In this document: positions 46,387 to 56,145 of the stretch, piece by piece
Layout: every line of letters begins with the position of its first letter
Position numbering within the stretch: the first letter of the stretch is position 1
Assembly (NCBI RefSeq): GCF_024606225.1
Contig: NZ_JAGRPU010000010.1
Location: 62,001-126,000 of the forward strand
Direction: 5' to 3'
Length of the DNA: 64,000 bases
DNA from: Endozoicomonas sp. ISHI1
GTDB lineage: Bacteria > Pseudomonadota > Gammaproteobacteria > Pseudomonadales > Endozoicomonadaceae
Notes under the pieces: generated by a model
Databases searched by the model: none
Seen by the model: only the letters and a program-made list of their open reading frames with translations
What the model was told of the DNA's origin: nothing
Made by a program: the position numbers and the translations under genes

Positions 46387-49300
46387 TCAAAGGATTGTAC
46401 ATGCCCACCCCGCTGGCGTATCCTCCTGAACATCAGGCTTCGCTATCTTCTTTGGCACCAGCATTTTCCATTCTTTCGGGGCGCCATCGTTGGTAACGAA
46501 GGGGCGCTTCTCGCTGACCACAGTAATCCCCCGTTCTTTCAGCACTTTTTGGGCTTTCTCCGAAGCCAGCGTTGCCTGCGTCAGGGTGCCCGGGTTCATC
46601 CGAATGCCATCACTCTTCAGCCGCTGCACTTCTTTCTCCAATGCCTGTTGTGTTGAAGGGCTCATCAGAGACGGGTCATGTTCGTACTGCATCTTTTCCA
46701 ACAGCGTCATTCCGGCAGGAAGCTCCACCTGCCTCAGATCGTACCAGCTGTTATGAATACCACGGGTGATTCCTTTTTTCTGATCTGCTTTGCAGGCTTT
46801 GTGGCTGGGGTCTGAACAGACAACCATTCCGGCCTGCTGAGCCATTTTGCGCCGGACATTGTCGTCAATAAACTGGTTCATTCGCTGCACTGGCTCAGTG
46901 GTCCATTCAAAGTTTTCAGATATCTTTGAGCCATTGTCGTTCAGACCGTAGACTTGGGTGTAGTCTTTTTTGCGCTGATCCCGAAGTGGCCCGGTGACAC
47001 GCGCCAGATCAGCCGCACCGTGCATGGCAGCTTCCAGATGCCGTTGGAATTCAGTCTTGTTGCCTGGTTTGGAGGTAAACTCCCTGGTCAGCTGCATTGG
47101 TAAGTCAAGGCGTTTAGCGTCAAAACCCAGAGGTCGAGCCATCGTTAATCCGGGAAAATCAGCCCCAACCCCACAACCACGGATAATGTCCATTCGATCC
47201 GCAAAGCGTAATATGCGCAGATACCAGCGCACAGGCTCAGGCAGGCTCTGCTCATCTTTATGATTGACATCATTTTCCTTGCTGACCATGGCCAGTGCTA
47301 CATCATCCAGCAGCGGTTCAGGGTAGTGTCCGGCCAGGTCTCGTTTGAAGTAATAAGCTGACTTTGATTCTTCCTCTGTTTTGGCGACATCTTCGGCAGC
47401 CGCGTCATGGTAGATAATCGCCAGAGATAAGAGTTCTTTTTCGTCCGGGCTTAAGAAGCATTGCTGAAATTTCTCCAGCAATTCCATATACCAGTGACCA
47501 TTATTTCTGGCCCGCAGAACATGACTGCAACTGTGCAGCGGTTTCCACACGGTTGGCATGGTCTGTCTGCCAAGGTTCTGGATCACCCGTTCCGGTCCGG
47601 GACGGCGGTAATAATGCTGCAATACCGTCAGGATGGTTTTTTCATTATCGCCGACATGATCAGGCAAGACCGGCGGTTTGCTGAACGCGTCCACCATAAA
47701 CTGTAATGCCGTTGGTGTCCCGGCTGCCAATGGTGTTGTCAGCGCACCAGAATCGTTAATGCCGAGAGATCGTTTCAGATCCGCGATTTCCTGCTTGGCG
47801 TGCCGGACACGCTCTAACCAATTCTGATAGAAAGGATGCTCGTTCCGTTGCTCCCACAGTTTTTCAAACCATTCGATATATTCAGCCGGGGAATAAACGC
47901 GCATAATTTTCTTACTGCGGGGGTAATGAAATGCCAGAAGGGCTCTAACACTATCCAGAAGGTCTTTGTTCGGGGAAGCCCCGTGATGAAACAGGGCCAA
48001 TAAGTGGCACTGAATATGTTCAAGGGTTGGATGCATCAGACTTGTCACATAAAGTAGTGCCTTTCTCAGACACGTCTGCCGTTGCTGTGGACTGATGTTC
48101 CTGCAGATTCGGTCAAATTCAACGACGCTTCCCGAACAACTGGTCAAAGGAAAATGCTGAAGATGTTGCAGGGTGAGGAATTCAAAGGGAGCAGAGGTAG
48201 CCACCATACAATTGAAGATGCCCACTGGCATTGCAGAGTCAAAAAATTCTTCCATATTATTGATATGGCCCAGGCCCCATTCAGTCGGCCTTGCCCCGCT
48301 CTGCAAAAGGAGCTGACATAATCGGTAAGCTTCTTCTTCCTCCTGTTGCTGCTGAGCAGGGGTTGCCGGTCCCATGCCCCCATTGTGTCTGGCTACTTCG
48401 GTATCCAGAAGAATATCAAGCAAAGATTTAACAGGCACTCCGAAAATATTAACAGACGCTTTTTTAACAAAACGCTGATCGATGGGCAATCCGCTCTGTT
48501 TTAATTCCAGAAGTCTCTCGCAACTGTAACATTCGGGATCGCTCAGCAGCTCAATGGCCTGTTGCAATTTGTGCATCATATCCGGTGGGACGCTTAATTC
48601 CGAACTCAGTGCCTCTGCCCGCAAAGTGATTGGCAGCAGATTCAACATGGCTCTGAAATTGTCCAGGTCAATGCTCTGCGAGAATGCGAAATCACCCAGA
48701 GAATGCCCATTGTTGGCCAGGTGCGGACTGTCCAGCTCATCATCAAAACAGACCTGTACAGAACCTGTGTGGTGACAATAAACGACCAGAGGCAAGGGTT
48801 TAAGCTCCAATGCCTTTTCACACTGACGCTTGGACTCCAGGATATCGGCAATATTTGCCCGTTTATCGTTGTAGACGCAAAAGCATTTGATCTCTTCCTT
48901 GCGATAGTGGATGAGCACCAGTTCCGGGAAATTATAAATGTGGGTATAATCGCCGGGTTTCAATTTAGGTAAACTGAATGTCCCATTTGCTTGCAGATGT
49001 CCTGAGGTGAAACGGGGATAAACTCTCCAGATGATTTGATTGGCACGCTCACGACTTTTCTTGTGTAATGATCGTAGATCAGACAGTAGTTTTATTGTCA
49101 GTGTATCCGGTGTTAGGCTGGGCTCCTCCAGCAACCGATTAGTCAGTGCGTCACGTTTATAGACATACAGGCATTTGGGATCAGTAATGCCTACCATCCA
49201 TTGATCTAACGCTTCTGTTACTCGCTCGGTGGGCATCATCTCTCCGGGCAGAGCGAGGGTGAAGGGTCTTGGTGTGCCCTTGCCAGCAAAGTAATTTCTT

Positions 49301-49521
49301 TCTTCAACCAATCCAATATGCCGAAATGCCAGACGTCCACTCTCAGCGGCCCGCAGTAGCTCCTGTCGCTCATATTCCCTGGGATGGGGCAGCAGCTTGC
49401 GGGTTGGCTCGCTGATTGTCCATTGGCCAGAGGCTGTTGCCGATTGGGTGGCGAACTTTGGTTGAGGTTGAGGTTGAGGGCACGGGCTCGCAGAGATCGC
49501 CGCTCCATGGACAACATTCAT
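46387..49521 (-). CDS. SidE-PDE-like tandem paralog 2
   Basis: The 1,044-residue protein keeps the full domain order of the family. HD-like motifs: HSCSH at 663-667, HD at 705-706, ADRMD with aspartates at 775 and 778. The middle (residues about 340-520) is close to that of paralog 6, not to its neighbours: EEEAYRLCQLLLQSGARPTEWG, SGSVVEFDRICRNISPQQRQT and ALFHHGASPNKDLLD. The LLLQSGARP and ALFHHGAS units look like single ankyrin-type helices. It ends EDTPAGWACTIL. Confidence 0.8.
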   Translation of the reverse strand: MNVVHGAAISASPCPQPQPQPKFATQSATASGQWTISEPTRKLLPHPREYERQELLRAAESGRLAFRHIGLVEERNYFAGKGTPRPFTLALPGEMMPTERVTEALDQWMVGITDPKCLYVYKRDALTNRLLEEPSLTPDTLTIKLLSDLRSLHKKSRERANQIIWRVYPRFTSGHLQANGTFSLPKLKPGDYTHIYNFPELVLIHYRKEEIKCFCVYNDKRANIADILESKRQCEKALELKPLPLVVYCHHTGSVQVCFDDELDSPHLANNGHSLGDFAFSQSIDLDNFRAMLNLLPITLRAEALSSELSVPPDMMHKLQQAIELLSDPECYSCERLLELKQSGLPIDQRFVKKASVNIFGVPVKSLLDILLDTEVARHNGGMGPATPAQQQQEEEEAYRLCQLLLQSGARPTEWGLGHINNMEEFFDSAMPVGIFNCMVATSAPFEFLTLQHLQHFPLTSCSGSVVEFDRICRNISPQQRQTCLRKALLYVTSLMHPTLEHIQCHLLALFHHGASPNKDLLDSVRALLAFHYPRSKKIMRVYSPAEYIEWFEKLWEQRNEHPFYQNWLERVRHAKQEIADLKRSLGINDSGALTTPLAAGTPTALQFMVDAFSKPPVLPDHVGDNEKTILTVLQHYYRRPGPERVIQNLGRQTMPTVWKPLHSCSHVLRARNNGHWYMELLEKFQQCFLSPDEKELLSLAIIYHDAAAEDVAKTEEESKSAYYFKRDLAGHYPEPLLDDVALAMVSKENDVNHKDEQSLPEPVRWYLRILRFADRMDIIRGCGVGADFPGLTMARPLGFDAKRLDLPMQLTREFTSKPGNKTEFQRHLEAAMHGAADLARVTGPLRDQRKKDYTQVYGLNDNGSKISENFEWTTEPVQRMNQFIDDNVRRKMAQQAGMVVCSDPSHKACKADQKKGITRGIHNSWYDLRQVELPAGMTLLEKMQYEHDPSLMSPSTQQALEKEVQRLKSDGIRMNPGTLTQATLASEKAQKVLKERGITVVSEKRPFVTNDGAPKEWKMLVPKKIAKPDVQEDTPAGWACTIL

Positions 49522-49638
49522 GGTAATACTCCAGTAAAATTTATTATTTGCCCAATTCCGTAAGGAGGGATTCTATCGTTCTTGGAGTAAACGGCTGGTA
49601 AAAAGTTCCATTGCAGTCTGTTGTCCGTAACTGCATGT
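49522..49638 (-). repeat. Array spacer, class B, between paralogs 3 and 2
   Basis: This 117-bp spacer resembles the one at 46259-46386 (TTCTTGGAGTAAACGGCTGG, GTTCCATTGCAGTCTGTTGTCC). It carries GGGCAAATAATAAATTTTAC and GGAGTATTACC before the paralog 2 ATG. No terminator-like stem with a T-run is seen, so the copies may be co-transcribed. Confidence 0.7.
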
Positions 49639-52600
49639 TCAAAGCAAGATCAAAGGATTGTACATGCCCACCCCGCTGGAGCATCCATCCTCCCGAGCAT
49701 CAGGCTTCGCTATCTTCTTTGGTACCAGCATTTCCTTCTCTATCGGGAGTTCATTGTCGGTAAAGTAGCGTCGCTTCTCGCTGACCACGGCAATCCCCCG
49801 TTTTTTCAGCACTTTTTGGGCTGCCTCCGAAGCCAGCGTGGTTTGCGTCAAGGTGCCCAGGTTCATTTGGATAGCTTCGCTCTTTAGCCGCTGCACCTCT
49901 TTCTCCAATGCCTGTTGTGTTGACGGACTGAGCAGCGACGGGTCATGTTCGTACTGCATCTTTTCCAACAGTGTCATGCCAGCCGGAATCGCCACCTGCT
50001 GGAGATCATACCAACCGTTATGAATACCACGAATGATCCCTTTTTTCTGATCAGCTTTGCAGGCTTTGTGGCTGTTGTCTGAACAGACTACAATTCCGGC
50101 CTCCCGAGCCATTTTTCGCCGGACATTGTCGTCAATAAACTGGTTCATTCTCTGCACTGGCTCGGTTGTCCATTCAAAGTTTTCAGAGATCTTTTCGCCA
50201 TTGCCGCTCAGACCGTAGACTCCGGTATAGTTTTTTTTGCGCTGATCCATAGGCCGACCCGTTACCTGCGCCAGATCAGCCGCACCGTGCATGGCGGCTT
50301 CAAGATGCCGTTGGAATTCACCCTTGTCGTCAGGCTTGGAGGTAAACTCTCTGGTCAGATGCGCTGGTAAGTCAAGACGCCTGGCGTCAAAACCCAGAGG
50401 TTGAGTCACCGTTAATCCGGGAAAATCAGGCCCAACCCCAAAAACACGGATAATGTCCATGCGATCCGCAAAGCGCAATATGCGCAGATACCAGCGCACA
50501 GAATCAGACAATTTCTGCTTATCGCCACCATTGACATCATTTTCCTTGCTGACCATCGCCAGTGCCATGTCATCCAGAAGCTGTTCAGGGTAGTGCCCGG
50601 CCAGATCCCGTTTGAAGTAATGAGCGGATCTTGTTTCTTCCGCTGATTTGTCGACATCTTCGGCGGCTGCGTCATGATAGATAATCGCCAGCGCCAGGAG
50701 TTCTTTTTCTTTCGGGCTCAGGTAATGCTGCTCAAATTTCTCCAGCAATTCCATATACCAGTGACCATTATTTCTGGCCCGCAGGACATGGCTGCAGCTG
50801 TGCAGCGGTTTCCAAACGGTTGGCAAGGTTTGTCTTTCAATGCTCCGGATCACCCGCTCCGGTCCCGGACGCCGGTAATAATGCTGCAAAACCTTCAGGA
50901 TGGTTTTTTGATTATCGCCGGCATTATCAGGCAAGACCGGCGGCCTGCTAAAGGCATCCACCACAAACTGTAATACCGCTGGTGTTTCGGGTGTCGCCAG
51001 GTTGTGAGAATCGTCCAGACCGAGAGATTGCTTCAGATCCAGGATGTCCTTTTGAGCCTGCTGGACATGCTCTGGCCAATTCCGGTAGAAAGGATGCGTT
51101 TCCCGTTGCAGCCATAACTTTTCAAGCCATTGGATATAATCACTCAGAGAGAAATCATCAATAATCTTCTCACCTTCAGGATATTGGTGAGCAAATCGGG
51201 CTTTAAAACGATTCAGAACGCCTTTGTCCGGAGAGGCCTCGTAATGAAACAGTGCCAGTAAGAAGGTCTGGATGGTATTAAGAGTCGGGGGGCGACAATC
51301 TTCCACATATCCCCACAATATTTTTTCCAAAGCGCCCTGCCGTTGTTGTGGACTCAGTTTCTGGCAAATGCGGTCAAATTCAACAATGGCTCCCGGACAG
51401 ACGGTCAGAGGTATCTTCCTGAGATGGGGCAAAGTCATGCATTCAAATGGACTAAAGGCAACCAGCATGCAATTCATTATGCCCAGTGGCATTATAAAAG
51501 AGTCAAGACCTATCATTCCGTTGATGAAACTCCTGTACCAATCTTTCCGCAGACTTGCCCCACTTTGCACAAGCAGCTGAAACATTCGGTAAGCTGCTTC
51601 CTCCTGTTTCTGAATTTGCTCCTGCTCTGGCTTCTGGTATCTGAGCATTTCGGAAACAAGCAGCATTTTAAGCAATGATGTAAAACCTCCTTCATGAAAA
51701 AAATGCTGGTGAATGGGTAAGCCCTGTTTTAATTCCAGGAGCTTCTCGTAGCTGTATGAACAGGGATTACTTACCAGATCCATGGCCTGTTGTAATTTGT
51801 GCCTGGCATCGGGTTCTGCTTCTTGTGGGACGCTTAATTCTGAACTCATTGCTTCTGCCCGCAAAGACATTGGCAGCAGATTCAGAACGGCTCTCAAATC
51901 GTCTGGGTCTACGCCCTGTGAGGATGCTATATCATTCAGAGAATGCTCATTCATGCACAGCGGTATACTGTCCAGTTCATCATCAAAATAGACCTGCGCA
52001 AAGCCTGTGCGGTGGCAATAGACAACCAGAGGCAAGGGTTTAAGCTCCAATACTTTTTCACACTGACTCTTCTCCCACAGGATGTCGGAAATGTTTATCT
52101 GTGCATCGTCGTAAACGCAAAAGCATTGGATGTCTTCTTTGCTATAGCCGGTGAGCACCAGTTCAGGGTAGCGTTCCATGCGGGAAAAATTGAAGAATTT
52201 TAATTTTGGTAAACTGAACGTTCCGTCCGCTCGCAGATGTCCCGAGGTGAAACGGTCATAAACTCCCCAGATAACGATATTGGCACGTCCAAGAAGTCCA
52301 TCGTGTAATGATTGCAGGTCAGGCAGAAGTTTTGCGTGCAGTTTATCGGCATCTGCACCCCTTTCCATACGCCAGCTGTGGGCATCACGTTTGTAGACGT
52401 ACAGGCATTGGGGGTTAACAGTGCCTACCATCCACTTACCGCAGAGTTCTGTCACGGGCTCAGTGGGCATCATCTCCCCCGGCAGGGCGAGGGTGAAGGG
52501 TCTTGGCGCACCCTTACCCGAAAAGTAGTTTTTTTCTTCAGCCAATTCAATTCGCCGAAACGCCAGGTGCCCGCTTTCAGCGGCCCGCAGTAGCTCTTGT

Positions 52601-52767
52601 CGCTCAGACTCCCTGGGATGACAGGGTAGCTGCTTGCGGGTCGGTTGGCTGATTGTCCATTGGCCAGAGGCTGTTACCGAAGGATTGTCAGGCTTGGGTC
52701 GATCAAATTTTGGTTGAGAGTGAGGGCTCAGGCTCACAGGGTTCCCCGTTCCCTGGGCAACATTCAT
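49639..52767 (-). CDS. SidE-PDE-like tandem paralog 3
   Basis: The start at 52767 (MNVAQGTGNP) is set by GGAGTATTGCC and by alignment with the other copies; the frame is open 19 codons further upstream only because the spacer happens to lack stops. It has 1,042 residues. HD-like motifs: HSCSH 656-660 and HD 698-699, both intact. The N-terminal 200 residues are nearly the same as in paralog 6 (VTELCGKWMVGTVNPQCLYV; HDGLLGRANIVIWGVY). The C-terminus (DAREDGCSSGVGMYNPLILL) is unique. Confidence 0.8.
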   Translation of the reverse strand: MNVAQGTGNPVSLSPHSQPKFDRPKPDNPSVTASGQWTISQPTRKQLPCHPRESERQELLRAAESGHLAFRRIELAEEKNYFSGKGAPRPFTLALPGEMMPTEPVTELCGKWMVGTVNPQCLYVYKRDAHSWRMERGADADKLHAKLLPDLQSLHDGLLGRANIVIWGVYDRFTSGHLRADGTFSLPKLKFFNFSRMERYPELVLTGYSKEDIQCFCVYDDAQINISDILWEKSQCEKVLELKPLPLVVYCHRTGFAQVYFDDELDSIPLCMNEHSLNDIASSQGVDPDDLRAVLNLLPMSLRAEAMSSELSVPQEAEPDARHKLQQAMDLVSNPCSYSYEKLLELKQGLPIHQHFFHEGGFTSLLKMLLVSEMLRYQKPEQEQIQKQEEAAYRMFQLLVQSGASLRKDWYRSFINGMIGLDSFIMPLGIMNCMLVAFSPFECMTLPHLRKIPLTVCPGAIVEFDRICQKLSPQQRQGALEKILWGYVEDCRPPTLNTIQTFLLALFHYEASPDKGVLNRFKARFAHQYPEGEKIIDDFSLSDYIQWLEKLWLQRETHPFYRNWPEHVQQAQKDILDLKQSLGLDDSHNLATPETPAVLQFVVDAFSRPPVLPDNAGDNQKTILKVLQHYYRRPGPERVIRSIERQTLPTVWKPLHSCSHVLRARNNGHWYMELLEKFEQHYLSPKEKELLALAIIYHDAAAEDVDKSAEETRSAHYFKRDLAGHYPEQLLDDMALAMVSKENDVNGGDKQKLSDSVRWYLRILRFADRMDIIRVFGVGPDFPGLTVTQPLGFDARRLDLPAHLTREFTSKPDDKGEFQRHLEAAMHGAADLAQVTGRPMDQRKKNYTGVYGLSGNGEKISENFEWTTEPVQRMNQFIDDNVRRKMAREAGIVVCSDNSHKACKADQKKGIIRGIHNGWYDLQQVAIPAGMTLLEKMQYEHDPSLLSPSTQQALEKEVQRLKSEAIQMNLGTLTQTTLASEAAQKVLKKRGIAVVSEKRRYFTDNELPIEKEMLVPKKIAKPDAREDGCSSGVGMYNPLILL

Positions 52768-52908
52768 GGCAATACTCCTGTAAAACGTATTATTTACCCA
52801 CTTCCGTGTGGTTGGATTCGACAATCTTTAGAGTGGCTGGCTGGTACAAAAGTTCCTGTATGGTCCCACTTTCCGTAACTGTATTTTCATAGCGAGATCA
52901 ATGGATTT
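52768..52908 (-). repeat. Array spacer, class A (141 bp), between paralogs 4 and 3
   Basis: By eye this 141-bp spacer is identical to 56005-56145 and differs at two positions from 62467-62607. It contains GTACCAGCCAGCCACTC, TTGTCGAATCC and GGGTAAATAATACG on the transcribed strand before CAGGAGTATTGCC-ATG. Such conservation between genes that differ greatly inside suggests recent duplication or homogenisation. Confidence 0.85.
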
Positions 52909-55900
52909 TTATCGGCTCTCTTCTGCTGGTGCATTCTGATCATCAAGCTGAGCAATCTTCTTCGGCACCAGCATTTTCCATTCTTTCGGGTTGCCATTGT
53001 TGGTAACGAAGGGACGCTGCTCGCTGACCACAGTAATCCCCCGCTGTTTCAGCACTGTTTGGGCTTCCTCCGAAGCCAGCGTTGCCTGCGTCAGGGTGCC
53101 CAGGTTCATCCGAATGCCATCGCTCTTCAGCCGCTGCACCTCTTTCTCCAATGCCTGTTGTGTTGACGGACTCATCAGCGACGGGTCATGTTCGTATTGC
53201 ATCTTTTCCAGCAGCGTCATTCCGGCCGGAAGCTCCACCTGCCTCAGATCGAACCAGCTGTTATGAATACCACGGGTGATTCCTTTTTTCTGATCAGCTT
53301 TGCAGGCTTTGTGGCTGGGGTCTGAACAGACAACCATTCCGGCCTGCTGAGCCATTTTGCGCCGGACATTGTCATCAATAAACTGGTTCATTCTTTGCAC
53401 TGGCTCGGTTGTCCATTCAAAGTTTTCAGAGATCTTTTCGCCATTGCCACTCAGACCGTAGACTTCGGTGTAGTTTTTTTTGCGCTGATCCTGAAGTTGG
53501 CCGGTTAACCGCGCCAGATCAGCCGCGCCGTGCATGGCAGCTTCCAGATGCCGTTGGAATTCAGTCTTGTTGTCAGACCCGGAGGTAAACTCTCTGGTCA
53601 GATGCAATGGTAAGTCAAGACGTGAAGCGTCAAAACCCAGAGGTCGAGCCACCGTTAATCCTGGAAAATCAGCCCCAACCCCAAAAACACGGATAATGTC
53701 CAGTCGATCCGCAAAGCGTAGTATGCGCAGATACCCGCGCACAGGTTCAGGCAGACTCTGCTCATCTTCACCATTGACATCGTTTTCCTTGCTGACCATC
53801 GCCAGTGCCACATCATCCAGAAGCGGTTCAGGGTAACGCCCCTTCAAGTCCCGTTTGAAGTAATGGGCTGACCTTGTTTCTTCCGCTGATTTGTCGACAT
53901 CTTCGGCAGCTGCGTCATGATAGATAATCGCCAGCGCCAGGAGTTCTTTTTCTTTCGGGCTCAGGTAATGCTGCTCAAATTTCTCCAGCAATTCCATATA
54001 CCAGTGACCATTATTTCTGGCCCGCAGGACATGGCTGCAGCTGTGCAGCGGTTTCCAGACGGTTGGTAAGGTTTTTTTGCCAAGGCACTGGATCACCCGC
54101 TCCGGTCCCGGACGGCGGTAATAATGCTGCAGTACCTTCAGGATGGTTTTTTCATTATCGCCGACATTTTCTGGCATGGCTGGTGGTTTGCTGAAGGTGT
54201 CCACCATAAATTGTAAAGCTGCTGGTGCCTCAGCTGACGATGGTGTCTCCAGGTTTTGAGAATCGTCCAGACCGAGAGATCGTCTCAGATCTGCGATGTC
54301 CTGATGAGCTTGCCGGACATACTTTGGCCAATTCTGGTAGAAAGGATGCGTTTCCCTTTGCTCATAGAGTTCATTAAGCCATCGAATATAATCATTCAGA
54401 GAAAAGTTATTAATAACCTTCTTGCCGTTGGGGTATTGATACTTCACATCGGCTTCGAAACGGTTCAGAACGTTTTTGTCCAGAGAAGCCCCGTAATGAT
54501 AAAGAGCCAGTAATTTAGACTGGATGATGTCAAGACTCGGAAAATTAAAACTACACGGATAACGTAATAACTCTTCCAGACAGCTCTGCAGTTTCTGTGG
54601 AGTGCATTCCCGGCAGATTCGGTCAAATTCTACGACGCTTCCCGGGCAACCGGTTAAAGGTATTCTCCTGAGATGTTTCAGGGTTAGAACATCAAGTGGA
54701 GCAAAGGCAGCCACCAAATAATTCATTATGCCCGGTGGCATTACCGGATTTAAGGTGTCATTCATCATGACAAGGGGTGAAAAATTCCTCGGCAGCTGTG
54801 CTCCGCTCTTCAGAAGCAGCCAACATAAGCGGCAGGTTTCCTCCTCCTGTTCCCGAGTTTGCTCGTGTTCTGGCTCATCGTTTCTGGTCATTGCGGAGCA
54901 CAGCAAGATCTCAAGCAGAGAGTCAAGACCTCGTTCATGAAAAAAACGCTGGTGAATTGGCAAGCCTCTTTGTTTTAAGTCCAGAAGCCTCTCGCAGTCG
55001 TAAGAGCCGGGTTCATTGACCAGATCAATGGCTTGTTGCAATTTGTGCCTGACATCTGGATCTGCTGTGGTGGTTCGTTCCGAACTCAGTGCCTCTGCTC
55101 GCACAGACATTGGCAGCAGATTCAACATGGCTCTGAAATGGTCTGGGGCTACGCCCTGTGAGAGCGCAAAATCATTCAGCGAACGCTCATTCATGGTCAG
55201 GTATTGACTGTCCAGCTCATCATCATAATAAACCTCTACAGAACCTGTGCGGTTGCAATAAACAACCAGAGGTAAGGGTTTAAGCTTCAATACCTTTTCA
55301 CACTGACGCTTGTCCTGCAGGATATCGGAAATATTGATCTGTGCATCGTTGTAAACGCAAAAGCATTTGATGTCCTGCTTTTGGTAATGGGTGAGCACCA
55401 GCTCCGGGAAATCATCATCGGTGGAATGATAGCCGGGTTTCAATTCTGGTAAACAGAACGTCCCATCCGCATTCAGATGTCCCGAGGTGAAACGAGCAGG
55501 ATAAACTTTCCAGATGAGTTGATTGCCGCGCTCAAAATATCTATCAAGCACTGATTGCAGATCAGGCAGAAGTTTTACTAACCTGTTTTCCGGAGTTAGC
55601 TCAGGCTGCATCATCGCCAGCGAACAAGTCCCTGCATTACGTTTATAGACATACAGGCATTGTGGATCAAAAATGCCAACCATCCATTTACCATAAGCTT
55701 CTGGCACGCGCCCGGTGGGCGCCATTCCTCCCGGCAGGGCGAGAGTGAAGGGTCTTGGCGCTCCCATACCCGAAAAGTAATTTCTCTCTTCAGTCAATTC
55801 AATTCGCCGAAACGCCAGACGCCCGCTTTCAGCAGCCCGCAGTAGCTCCTGTCGCTCATACTCCCTGGGATGACGGGGTAGCAGTTTGTTGGTCGGTTCG

Positions 55901-56004
55901 CCCACTGCCCATCGACCAGAAGCTGTTACCGACCGGGTGTCAGAGTTTGATTGAGGGTGAGGGCACGGGCTTGCAGAGATCCCCGCTCCATGGACAACAT
56001 TCAT
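52909..56004 (-). CDS. SidE-PDE-like tandem paralog 4
   Basis: The ATG at 56004 (MNVVHGAGISASPCP) gives 1,031 residues. HD-like motifs are intact: HSCSH 654-658, HD 696-697, and FADRLDIIR in place of the usual FADRMDIIR. The first 176 bp are identical to paralog 5, after which they diverge. The middle holds EEETCRLCWLLLKSGAQL and ALYHYGASLDKNVLN. It ends LDDQNAPAEESR, the C-terminal type shared with paralogs 5 and 7 and always followed by a class A spacer. Confidence 0.8.
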   Translation of the reverse strand: MNVVHGAGISASPCPHPQSNSDTRSVTASGRWAVGEPTNKLLPRHPREYERQELLRAAESGRLAFRRIELTEERNYFSGMGAPRPFTLALPGGMAPTGRVPEAYGKWMVGIFDPQCLYVYKRNAGTCSLAMMQPELTPENRLVKLLPDLQSVLDRYFERGNQLIWKVYPARFTSGHLNADGTFCLPELKPGYHSTDDDFPELVLTHYQKQDIKCFCVYNDAQINISDILQDKRQCEKVLKLKPLPLVVYCNRTGSVEVYYDDELDSQYLTMNERSLNDFALSQGVAPDHFRAMLNLLPMSVRAEALSSERTTTADPDVRHKLQQAIDLVNEPGSYDCERLLDLKQRGLPIHQRFFHERGLDSLLEILLCSAMTRNDEPEHEQTREQEEETCRLCWLLLKSGAQLPRNFSPLVMMNDTLNPVMPPGIMNYLVAAFAPLDVLTLKHLRRIPLTGCPGSVVEFDRICRECTPQKLQSCLEELLRYPCSFNFPSLDIIQSKLLALYHYGASLDKNVLNRFEADVKYQYPNGKKVINNFSLNDYIRWLNELYEQRETHPFYQNWPKYVRQAHQDIADLRRSLGLDDSQNLETPSSAEAPAALQFMVDTFSKPPAMPENVGDNEKTILKVLQHYYRRPGPERVIQCLGKKTLPTVWKPLHSCSHVLRARNNGHWYMELLEKFEQHYLSPKEKELLALAIIYHDAAAEDVDKSAEETRSAHYFKRDLKGRYPEPLLDDVALAMVSKENDVNGEDEQSLPEPVRGYLRILRFADRLDIIRVFGVGADFPGLTVARPLGFDASRLDLPLHLTREFTSGSDNKTEFQRHLEAAMHGAADLARLTGQLQDQRKKNYTEVYGLSGNGEKISENFEWTTEPVQRMNQFIDDNVRRKMAQQAGMVVCSDPSHKACKADQKKGITRGIHNSWFDLRQVELPAGMTLLEKMQYEHDPSLMSPSTQQALEKEVQRLKSDGIRMNLGTLTQATLASEEAQTVLKQRGITVVSEQRPFVTNNGNPKEWKMLVPKKIAQLDDQNAPAEESR

Positions 56005-56145
56005 GGCAATACTCCTGTAAAACGTATTATTTACCCACTTCCGTGTGGTTGGATTCGACAATCTTTAGAGTGGCTGGCTGGTACAAAAGTTCCTGTATGG
56101 TCCCACTTTCCGTAACTGTATTTTCATAGCGAGATCAATGGATTT
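56005..56145 (-). repeat. Array spacer, class A (141 bp), between paralogs 5 and 4
   Basis: It appears identical over its full length to the spacer at 52768-52908, including the ribosome-binding site CAGGAGTATTGCC. The identity extends into the 3' end of the preceding gene (NAPAEESR codons). Confidence 0.85.

Noticed and set aside
52768-52824. N-terminal extensions of paralogs 3 and 4 (also 56005-56061)
   Set aside because: The extension is translated spacer; the conserved ribosome-binding site and family alignment place the start at MNV.
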